From the NCBI GenBank assembly GCA_016490735.1, contig JAEMWC010000271.1, positions 872,501 to 936,500 on the forward strand: DNA of 64,000 nucleotides, read 5' to 3'. Source of the stretch: Pachyseris speciosa (lineage: Eukaryota > Cnidaria > Anthozoa > Scleractinia > Pachyseridae). Shown here one piece after another: positions 56,391 through 64,000 of this stretch. Under the pieces are notes generated by a model. The model was given only the letters and a program-made list of their open reading frames with translations, searched no databases and had not been told where the DNA came from. Position 1 is the stretch's first letter. Each line of letters starts with the position of its first letter. Position numbers and translations under genes: made by a program.

Positions 56391-56601
56391 GCTGACTGTT
56401 GATCAATCTGCTGAGCGCGGTGATGCCGATTGAACCACAGAATCGAGCAGAAACTGATCTTTCAAATTGGCACTCTTAATCCCCACTGTATCAACGAGCG
56501 CTTTTCATTCAATTAATTTATTCCTGTTTTCACGTTGCCATGTTACCACCAATAGCGTAGCTCTATTTTCTGTATATAAACCACACACAACCCACAATTC
56601 C

Positions 56602-56650
56602 TCGATTCGCTCCGACGAAGGGCTAACGCTCGAAACGTCAGCTAATCGAA
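56602..56650 (+). ncRNA. Hammerhead ribozyme of the Penelope-like element, degenerate
   Basis: The core reads CCGACGA (consensus CTGANGA, so the U position is C), then GGGC-TAAC-GCTC as stem II, GAAAC, the minimal self-complementary stem III ACGT and the cleavage C at 56639. Stem I forms between TCGATTCGCT (56602-56611) and AGCTAATCGA (56640-56649) with one mismatch. An inverted, more decayed copy lacking GAAAC lies at 55615-55663 on the minus strand. Confidence 0.6.
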
Positions 56651-56716
56651 TCCCTGAACGGTGGTCAATTTACATTATCAACTCCGTTCATAAACCAAAT
56701 TTTCGTGTTTCACTCC

Positions 56717-56762
<46 letters not shown>

Positions 56763-58875
56763 TTCAACTGACGCATTAACGTTTGAAAACGCGCACGTAC
56801 CAATCTCTGTTTTCATCGGCGACACACTCGAACGAACCCCAACACATATTTGTGAGAGAGACCCAAAAGAGCTAATCCGAAAGTTTGTGGAAGATTTGGA
56901 GCGGCGGGGTAAGAACATTCGGGACAAGGTGCGAGCAGAGTTTTTGCACGAGGACTTTCACTTTCTACCACCGAAACGCCGCGCCCAGATTGAAGAATGG
57001 TGCAACTAGGTGCCAGCTCTTGGGTTCAACTCAGGTGGGTACGACCTTAATCTCATCAAAGAAAATTTTCTGGAGCAGATCGCCGAGGCCGCTGGAAACA
57101 TCAAAGTGGCAAAGAATGCCAACAAAATCATGTTCACGCCGACGAAAGGGTTCCGCTTTCTGACCGTCATTAACTATCTGGGACCGGGTACCAGCTATGA
57201 CATGTGGGTGAAAGCTTAGGACTGCGCAGCCCAGAAATCGTGGTTCCCGCACGAGTGGTTTGACGCCCCAGAAAAGCTCGACTTTCCCGGGCTCCCTGAT
57301 TACTTCTTTTGGTACACGCGGTTGGAAAGAAGAATTCCCGTTGTCAGTGAAAGAATTCAAACAGTGCAAGCACCTTTTCAAAGAAAAGGGAATGCGAACC
57401 TTTGCATACTGGCTGCGCCACTATAACAACCTGGATGTTGTTCCAGGGTTGGGAGCGCTCGAAAAGATGGGGGCCTTTTACACCGACAAAGGTATCAGCA
57501 TTCTTAAAGACGCCGTGTCGATTCCTGGTGTTTCCCTTCACTATTTGTTTCGGGCTCAGTGGAGTCGGGAGCAGAGCTTTGGACCCCCTATGGGGAAGAG
57601 TACGCGATGTTGAAGGGGGCGGTTGTCGGAGGACCAGGCCTCGTGTTCACGAGGTGCCACGAAGCCGGTGTCACAAAAATTTGTTCACATAGAGTCGCCA
57701 ACCCGAAAACTTGTCGAAAAATTCTCGGTTACGATGCAAACGCTCTGTATTTGTCAACCATGCGACAAGACTTGCCTTGCGGGAAGGGCAGATCGTGCAT
57801 TACACCGACGAGAAAGCAGCCAGAGAGGCACCCACCTTCACACAAAAAATGAGTGCCGCAGCACATGTTGGATTATCTTCAAAAAACCGGCAGAGCCCGC
57901 GGCGATTGAAGGAAGTTGCTGGGCGCATTGTCGGTTGAAAAGGTTCTGGTGTACGCTCCACTTCTGCGGTGGTACCTGACTCATGGTGCGGGTATCAAAG
58001 CAATTCACAGAACAATCAACTATTAACCAAAGAAAATCTTCACATGGTTCGTTGAGCAAGTGACCGAAGCGCGCCCCATCGGAGATGGGGAAAAAAGCAA
58101 GGCGCTGCTCGCGGACGTTTTCAAACTGTTGGGAAACAGCGCGTACGGGAAAATGATCGAAGCTGCAGAACGTCAAGCAAAGGTGGTTTACACTAAAGAC
58201 AAGAAGGTCGTCGACATGGCTTTGCGAAGCGCGTTCTTCAGCGACCTTGACGAGATCGGGGAGGCGTACGAGCTGGAAAGTCGGAAGCCGCGGATCACGA
58301 TTAAAGGACCGTTTCAAGTTGGGATCGTTGTTTATCAGCTGGTCAAGCTGCAGATGCTGGAATTTTATTATGACTTTCTCGACAGGTTTGTGGACCGTAG
58401 TGATTTTGAGCTGATCCAGATGGACACCGACAGCAACTACATGGCGATTAGCGGTGACAAGTTGGAAGATGTGATTAAACCAGAGCGACGAGCGGAGTTT
58501 GAAGCTCCAAAAAAACAATGGTTGGCTTGGGACAAGTGGAGCAACCGCGAGCCGGGGCTGTTCAAGTTGGAGAGTGTTGGTGAGCGAATGATTGCTCTTT
58601 GCTCGAAATGTTATTTTGTTGAAGAAGAGGAAAACGGAAAAAACAAACTCAGCGCGAAGGTGATGTCAAAAAAGCCAAAACAGGTTGACCTGGGGGCGTT
58701 ACAAAGCGGCGCTTCATGGAAACAAAGACTTGGCAACTAACACAGGTTTTCGAATGCGAGAAGGGCGAATGATGTCTTACGAGCAGCAGAAACTGGGGCT
58801 GAGCGCCTTCTACGACAAGCGGTACGTGCTGCCGGACGGGATTCACACAGAACCGATTGAGTATCATCTTGCGTG

Positions 58876-59867
58876 TTAGCTGGGGTTGGACGGGGGTAAT
58901 TCAGTGTCTGGTGGGACAACCATCAACCCTTCGCGCACGAAGCTGCGTTTCGGTCCATCTTGAAGACAATACATGACCGGTTGGTTTGGTTTGATCATAG
59001 CCTGCTTAACGGTGAAAGTTTTCAGCGAGCAAATCGGGTCGGTGGCCCTTTGCACACCCCACTCCAACTCACCAGGCTCAAACAAATAACGAACTTCGAC
59101 ATCCTTAGGAAGTCTTTCTTCATCCACCCCGACGGGTCTTCGATAAGGAGCTGTGGCCGGTTCTGCGAACACACTTCGTTGCTTGATTGCATCGGCAGGT
59201 TTTTGCTCAGTCAGCCGCGTGGTTTGGTTGTTGAGAGCGGCAGCACACGTGGAAGCCTCTGCACCCATACCACAGACCGCTGACCCTCGGGCAGGCGCAT
59301 CTCAACAGCGTATTGGTGGCCAAACAACCACTCAGGAAGTGTGCGGTTGAACCGCTCCACAATTGCTTGGTCGCGGTGAATCTCGGGATGCCCCCGTCGG
59401 ATGGTTGTGCCACGGCTTTCCATCACTCGAGAGACAGCACCCATAAATTCGTGCCCCGGATCGACTTGTAACAGCAGTCGGCCATCTCAGCGGTCCACGT
59501 TTGTAAATTCTTTCAAAAGCCAGAGCAACTTTTTCAGAATTTTTCGAGGTCAAGGGCTCGGCTTCCTTGAAACGGCTGGCCACATCAACAACAGTCAGCG
59601 CGTATTTGAAAAGTTTGCGCCCGACTTTATCATGTGGCATAAAAAGCAGGTGTGCTTGGTGCACCGCGTTGGGTGTGGGCATATCAAATTTTGGCCGAGA
59701 AACGCGCCGCGGAACGGGGAGAAAGACCTGCAAAGAGCCTGCTTTTGCAGCCACTTTCTTGCAACCTCTTCCGAGACTTTCGCGGCTTGTGCCAATTTTT
59801 TAGCCGCGGTCCACCTCTTCCAATACCCATTTGGACTGTAATAAAGTTTTGAAAGACGTTTTTCCAT
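58876..59867 (-). pseudogene. Retroviral-type (Polinton) integrase
   Basis: It starts MEKRLSKLYYSPNGYWKRWT with an open N-terminal helix (LAQAAKVSEEVARKWLQKQ). The core has FDMPTPNAVHQAHLLFMPHD, where the usual D of QADLLF is H, so the first catalytic residue is lost. VVDVASRFKEAEPLTSKNS, FMGAVSRVMESRG and IVERFNRTLPEWLFGHQYA follow, the glutamate being present. The C-terminal part VRYLFEPGELEWGVQR ends at VPPDTELPPSNPS. Frameshifts near 59750, 59480 and 59230. It overlaps the PolB stop by 4 bp. Confidence 0.8.
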
Positions 59868-59893
59868 ATTAACATATGTAAAAGGGGACAAAG

Positions 59894-60412
59894 ATGGAGA
59901 ATAGCGATGGGTTGTGCCGCGGAAAAAAATGTACGAAAAAAACAAAGATTTGGAACTCGTTTGTCAAGCATGTTGTCGTGTGGAGGAGCTCGACACAACA
60001 ACCCACGTCCTGCGAAAAGAAGAGAACGGGTGGCTGCCGGTCGCGATTTCACGCAACCACATCCGCAAAACTCTCCAAAAACATGGATTTTTTGACGCAG
60101 TCAACACAAGCGCGTTGCCGGGGGGCAGGTGTGTTGCACGGCGCCATCGATTTGGGAAATGTCATCCATAATTTTGCCAATTTTCCCCAACCAAACAACC
60201 AGTCGGTTAATTACGTTTGTTTGTTCCACAATTATTTTCAAGCAGTTCCGGAAGACGTCTGGCCGCGCAAAAAAGAAATTATTGAAAAGATTGCACCCGT
60301 TTTCGAAAAAATTCAACCGAAAACACAGAGACGGGCAAAAGAAAGGTTCGATCGGTGGTGGAATGCTGCCCTCAAAGAGAAAAGCTTTTTTTCCATTCCC
60401 AACCTGTGGTGA
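59894..60412 (+). pseudogene. Zinc-ribbon protein
   Basis: It starts MENSDGLCRGKKCTKKT; after a shift near 59930 the ribbon motif ELVCQACCRVEELDTTTHVL follows, then HIRKTLQKHGFFDAVN. A further shift near 60120 gives LGNVIHNFANFPQPNNQSVN and FHNYFQAVPEDVWPRK, ending near 60412. Orthologue of 44130-44693; divergent from the integrase with a 26-bp gap. Confidence 0.55.
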
Positions 60413-60414
60413 AC

Positions 60415-60625
60415 TGTTTGGTATATTTCGCTAAAAGCTTTTCAGGAATTTCCATGCAGTGGTCGCTAACAAAGTCGTCGATCATTTTCAATTTGTCAAT
60501 CTTTCTCATCAAGGGGTTCACCCCTGAGATGAAACTTGATGGCATCCACAATTTTCTTGTATTCCACCCGCGCGAAGCCGGCCTTTTCCGCTTTTCCGAG
60601 GTTTTCTTTTGAGAACCCGCATGGT
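60415..60625 (-). pseudogene. Fragment of the conserved hydrophobic protein
   Basis: Only the C-terminal third is present (KLKMIDDFVSDHCMEIPEKL and EVEY-type text in a shifted frame); the hydrophobic segment and N-terminus found in A and C are missing. The gene is therefore truncated by a deletion towards 60640. Confidence 0.5.
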
Positions 60626-60648
60626 CGTATATCATATAAAAAAAAATT

Positions 60649-60800
60649 TCAGAAGACAGTGTCGTAAGAAGAGCTATTATTTTGTGGCTGTGCAGCAAGC
60701 ATGGCTGCGCGTATTTTTTCTCGCTCATGCCACTTTGGTTTGGGGTTTTTGCAGGGGCAGACCAGGTTTTCAGCCAGAGGCTCCCACACCCCCTCCTTCA
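60649..60800 (-). pseudogene. Fragment of the small Cys-rich protein
   Basis: Reads NLVCPCKNPKPKWHEREKIR and AAMLAAQ and ends SSYDTVF, matching the C-terminal part of 1434-1613. The upstream cysteine cluster is replaced by unrelated sequence, so the gene is truncated at its 5' end near the deletion that removed the fibre and ATPase. Confidence 0.5.
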
Positions 60801-60992
60801 CCTGTGAATGACGAAGAATTCGAATTGCCTCCACCCCCACCACCTCTTGAGGAAGAGGTCGAGCCCCCTCCGCACCAGACTTGAGGGAAACCGGCGCCAA
60901 CAGAGTTTCTCGAAACAACGAATCAGACGATTTGCGGTCGCTCAGCAGCATGGTCACAAAGATGGAGCAAAGTGGGCTAGAGGTGGTGAAAA

Positions 60993-61193
60993 GTGGAAGA
61001 ATGGATGGAGGGAAACGGGGTGGGAGATGACTTTGAAAAGGTGATAAACAATTTGTATGTGAAGCTTGGCTCATTGAAAGCTGGAAACTCCTCGCCCAAA
61101 CTGCGAAAAGATATTGTGCGGCTGCTTTCCGAACTTGTCAGTCGCGGGTTTTTGACGAAAGCGCAAGGTCAGAAATCTTTCGGAATTATATAG
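60993..61193 (+). pseudogene. C-terminal fragment of the coiled-coil protein
   Basis: 67 codons with KLRKDIVRLLSELVSRGFLT, matching LRQDMVSLLAELVDRGVINT of A at 40990-41040. The long charged N-terminal part seen in A is absent or reduced to Pro/Glu-rich text at about 60780-60880. Confidence 0.45.
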
Positions 61194-61194
61194 G

Positions 61195-61989
61195 ATGACT
61201 TTCCACCTGCTGCTTGACTCCAGTCTCGCGCGGTCACAGCGGGGGCACCACAACCAAGAGACCCACGATTTTCGAATCCATTTCACCCCCCCCCCCCAAT
61301 CGAGCACAACCAAAATCGGAACTATGAAGCCGCACTTGACAAGCTGATCACGATGACCTATTCTTGGCACAATGTGGCGGCGCAGTATGACAACAACCAA
61401 CTGAAATGGAGAAAAAAAAGGCGAAGAGTGGAAAACTTTGACGATCCCCGATGGAATGTATGGGTACACCAGCCTCGCCTCGTTTTTGCAGGGGCACACT
61501 GGGTTAACTGATCCCGGCGCCGCAAACAAAGAGCACATTTTTAATTTGTACTTTGATTTGTCAACTTACAAAGTCGTAATCGCAAAAGACTACGAGCTCG
61601 ACCTCTCCTTCAGGAAATTCGCTGAGCTGCTGGGGTTTGACATAGAGATTTTGAAAGATGCAACAAGTTTTGTTGGCGACAGGTTTCCGAACATCACGAG
61701 GAGGGGGGGGGGGGTGGGGGTGGATTGGGTTTTTCTTCACTGCGACTTGATCACAAGGAGGGTGAAGGATGTTCTTAGCGATGTTTTGTACGACATTTCC
61801 AACGTGGGGCTGCCGGTTAGCTATCCTTTCAAAGAAGAGCCCCGCCTTCTTGAATTCCACACCGTGAACAAAGTGCGTATCCACTCAATCAGAATACGGG
61901 TCACAGATGGGAGAAACAATATTTTGGACCTCACTGGTGCCAATGTGGCTTTGGCTCTTGTGATTCGGGAGGCCCCCACCGAGGTGTGA
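61195..61989 (+). pseudogene. Penton/minor-capsid-like beta protein
   Basis: It starts MTFHLLLDSSLARSQRGHHN, shifts at a C run near 61290-61302, then from 61438 is open to 61989: PDGMYGYTSLASFLQG, YELDLSFRKFAELLGFDIEI, PNITR, HCDLITRRVKDVLSDVLYDI and IRVTDGRNNILDLTGANVAL. Same blocks as A 40149-40929. A G run at 61703-61712 adds glycines. The start overlaps the upstream stop region by position only (2 bp gap). Confidence 0.5.
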
Positions 61990-62035
61990 AAAATTCCTTG
62001 GAAAGTATATTTTGGCTTTGAGTCTCAACTCGAAG

Positions 62036-62325
62036 ATGAACAATCCAAGTGAGTGGATGAAATTTTCGACCCGCGGGCTGGGTGGTATCGCTGTAAACAC
62101 AAAGGTTCTGGTGTGGTTCGTGACTCTCTCGTGAACATCAGTAAAAGATTCGCGAAACCAACCCCATTGCCAGTTACCGAAATTTCTCTGCAGAAGGTGG
62201 AGAAACACCTCAAAGTTGGAGAAAAGGGACGGAAAAAAATCCGACGACTGTTGGGGAGGCGAAAAGCGCAACCAAGAAAAGATGCCATGTGGAAACTCAC
62301 CCAAATTTTGGCCAATCGGCTTTGA
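62036..62325 (+). pseudogene. Small basic protein
   Basis: It starts MNNPSEWMKF, shifts, then RYRCKHKGSGVVRDSL-like text (WYRCKHKGSGVVRDSLVNI) follows and a very basic end (GEKGRKKIRRLLGRRKAQPR). Orthologue of 39826-40152. A DNA-condensing core role is plausible from charge alone. Confidence 0.5.
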
Positions 62326-62350
62326 AATTTTTTTTCTGTTAAGACATCTC

Positions 62351-63583
62351 ATGGCTCGGTTCAGGTCGCCACAATATCTTGAAAAGGTGGATTATGATCG
62401 CCTCACTCTTGACTCCCCGCTCGTTGCCCCAGCAAATGGCCAACATCAAATCAAAACGAGATTGACTTTCTTCGCAAACAATCGGGACCTCGCCCGCGAC
62501 TGGTACAATGTTTATTTCAATGTTGAGTACCGTTTCGCGGCTCTTACCGACGGAGCCAACATTGCGCCCAACGCTGAACGGCGCCAATCAACGGCTCTTT
62601 CTCATTGATAAGGAACTTAACTTTGAAATTTTCAGGAAAAGCTATTTACACGGCAACCAACGTCGGATTATGCCCACGACTACTCGCGGAGCGTGGCAAA
62701 GCGCGAGTTCTGGTATCTCGACACCGACAACACTACCGTAACCAACCCCGCCACCCCGCCACCAACACGGGATCGAAGCCCGACACAAACTTTCGCGAGG
62801 AGCGGGAAAGGTGAAAACTGTGATCCCTCTCAACCACCACCCGTTTTTTGAAGAGCTGACGGACAAATTGCTCCCCTCATTGAAGCTTGAGTTCAATATG
62901 ACGCTGCAGGATGACGCCGAAATGATTTTTCAGAACGACGGCACCGGGCGACGAATTGTGGTCAAAATCTCGAATTGTGGGTTCCAACACTATAACTGAC
63001 GCCAGAGGGTCAAAAAAGGTTTAACGAGCAGTTCATGAGGCCGATAAGATGGCCTTACTTGAAGGAAACACTGGCCCCCAGCCAAGCCCAAAGAGATGCG
63101 AGCGGTGTGTGGAAGATTGCTAACGGCGTCAAAAATCCGAAACATATCTTTGTCTTCTTCCAACAAACGAGAAAAGCAAACGCCCTCACCTTCAACCCAT
63201 ACAGCTTTGACACATTCGACCTCGATGGACAAAACTCGGCGAAACTAAGCTTTTGCAAACTGAAGTATGGTGCCGCTTATTACCCCTTGGTCGAGTATGA
63301 CGAAGAAGACCGGACACGCATCCACAGCGATCTGATTGAGTTCCGATAAAGGAAGAATGACCCCAACTCCAGAACTCAAATCAGTGTGGACAACTTTTCG
63401 TCTCCTAACCCCGTCATTTACTTCGACCTTCGCGCAACCACAGAAAGTGTGACGGCTGATGCGAAGGAAATAGAATTGCATGAAGCTCCCACGGACCACG
63501 ATTACAAAATTCTCGCAGCCATCTTGAATGAAAAAGATTTCGTTGTCGACCAGAGGGGGGGCGATCTGGTGATTGTGAGTTAG
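62351..63583 (+). pseudogene. Major-capsid-like protein (putative)
   Basis: It starts MARFRSPQYLEKVDYDRLTL. Blocks in order: NRDLARDWYNVYFNVEYRF, a shift near 62600, KREFWYLDTDN, VIPLNHHPFFEELTDKLLPS, DGTGRRIVVKI, a shift near 62985, MRPIRWPYLKETL, a stop at 63347-63349, then YFDLRATTESV and the C-terminal FVVDQRGGDLVIVS. About 410 codons, equal in plan to A 38526-39759. Assignment as the capsid protein is by neighbourhood and remembered family. Confidence 0.5.
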
Positions 63584-63619
63584 GTGAACCAAGTGGAAAA
63601 TTCTTTTCTTTAGTATGAG

Positions 63620-64000
63620 ATGGCTACGACGTACTCTCCGTTTCAAATCGAGCTTTCTGAGGGACAGAAACGCAGCTTGCGAAAAGCTGTCGCCTCGTGA
63701 ACAGCTGTGATGCTGCGGGTCAAACCCGAACAAATTGGGAATGGCGACTCCTTCCTTTTGACAGCCACCCAAATCAAACGCATGAAGAAAGCTGCCCGCG
63801 AAAAGCGCGGCGCTGATCTCAAGATTACCCAAACACAGATTGAAAAGATGGCGCAGAGTGGCGGCAATCTTTTTTCAATAGTTTCAGTCTGGCGCGACCT
63901 TTGTTTGTGCCTGCGGCCAAATCCGCCGCCAAAGCTTTGGCGACTGCGGTGCTGAGTTTCGCCGCGGACAAAGCTTTGAAAAAGATTTTCGAAAAAGAGT
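63620..64000 (+). pseudogene. Minor virion-like protein, cut by window end
   Basis: It starts MATTYSPFQIELSEGQKRSL, a TGA at about 63698, then MLRVKPEQIGNGDSFLLTAT and QIKRMKKAAREKRGADLKIT, matching A 37766-38490. The frame shifts near 63880 and the gene continues beyond the window. Confidence 0.45.

Larger units (their letters stand above)
55610..56764 (-). mobile_element. Penelope-like element fragment in PolB of element B
   Basis: 1155 bp flanked by the exact 14-bp duplication CAACTGACGCATTA (55596-55609, 56765-56778). Its ends are mutually inverted: about 55620-55817 mirrors about 56445-56650. Between them, on the minus strand, is a GIY-YIG-type nuclease remnant. The inverted ends hold hammerhead motifs. 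These are the marks of Penelope-like retroelements; the reverse transcriptase is not included. Confidence 0.8.
54072..58879 (+). pseudogene. Family-B DNA polymerase, lineage 2 (element B)
   Basis: It starts MADQQILEGLQRLTQTDPTQ. The N-terminal domain RGKVRKAFYLRRNFGFKLRN is at 54390-54600, DWLGIRVYEPER-like text at 54920, HIHHATCGHGGERWV and YHGCYFHGCPKCF near 55225-55370. A Penelope-like element interrupts at 55610-56764. Exonuclease/TPR text continues 56765-57700 (ENAHVPIS, FRFLTVINYLGPGTSYD). Motif B LLGNSAYGKMIE lies near 58125-58165 and motif C IQMDTDSNYMA near 58412-58445. It ends DGIHTEPIEYHLAC. Same lineage as A. Several frameshifts and stops; the segment 58060-58740 is open for 226 codons. 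Confidence 0.85.
53740..64000. mobile_element. Polinton/adintovirus-like element B (partial, runs off window)
   Basis: The left end is a diverged relative of the A terminal repeat: GGATACACTACT at 53814 corresponds to GGATATACTACT, followed by ACACCCATTTAAAGAAAGGG and the GAACAAGCGCTGCACC segment. The hairpin arm beyond it is not recognisable. Gene order: PolB (+), integrase (-), zinc-ribbon (+), membrane-protein fragment (-), Cys-rich fragment (-), coiled-coil fragment (+), penton-like (+), basic (+), capsid-like (+), pVI-position protein (+). Packaging ATPase and fibre, present in A, are missing between 60800 and 60990. All genes are damaged. Confidence 0.8.

Overview
The window looks like nuclear DNA of an animal, most likely an anthozoan cnidarian (coral or anemone). 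The reasons are a spliced animal haem peroxidase gene with GT/AG introns, several decayed Polinton/adintovirus-like elements, a CR1/L2-like LINE, Penelope-like and hammerhead-ribozyme retroelement remnants, THAP-type DNA transposons and many MITEs. The species is not determinable by reading alone.

Layout. 1-8436: right part of a Polinton-like element (C) with fibre, small Cys-rich protein, membrane protein, zinc-ribbon protein, retroviral-type integrase and a family-B DNA polymerase (PolB), the last split by an ISL2EU-like transposon. 8437-9700: a retroelement remnant with a hammerhead ribozyme, a minisatellite, a tRNA-like SINE head and a MITE. 10981-20632: the only convincing host gene, a minus-strand peroxidasin/peroxidase-like gene of at least six exons, with a MULE-like element and a LINE fragment in its introns. 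20666-21195: two abutting MITEs. 23597-32179: a tandem duplication of a non-coding unit of about 4 kb, one copy with an internal segment inverted and each copy carrying private insertions that can be delimited exactly against the other. 32134-53184: a 21-kb Polinton-like element (A) with ~0.56-kb terminal inverted repeats that start with a 132-bp quasi-palindrome. It carries capsid, protease, PLA2-like, packaging ATPase, fibre, integrase and PolB genes and is interrupted by a 1.87-kb foldback element and a nearly intact LINE. 53740-64000: a third Polinton-like element (B), same PolB lineage as A, in opposite orientation (head to head), interrupted by a Penelope-like element and running off the window.

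How the genes fit together. Integrase and PolB would serve integration and replication; the packaging ATPase, adenain-like protease, capsid-like proteins, PLA2-like and fibre proteins are a virion module. All three elements are riddled with stops and frameshifts and are fossils. Elements A, B and C share closely similar integrase, membrane and zinc-ribbon genes (A and C also the fibre), but C has a different PolB lineage joined exactly at the integrase 3' end, which suggests exchange of the replication module. Function names for capsid-like genes rest on remembered family resemblance and were not searched.
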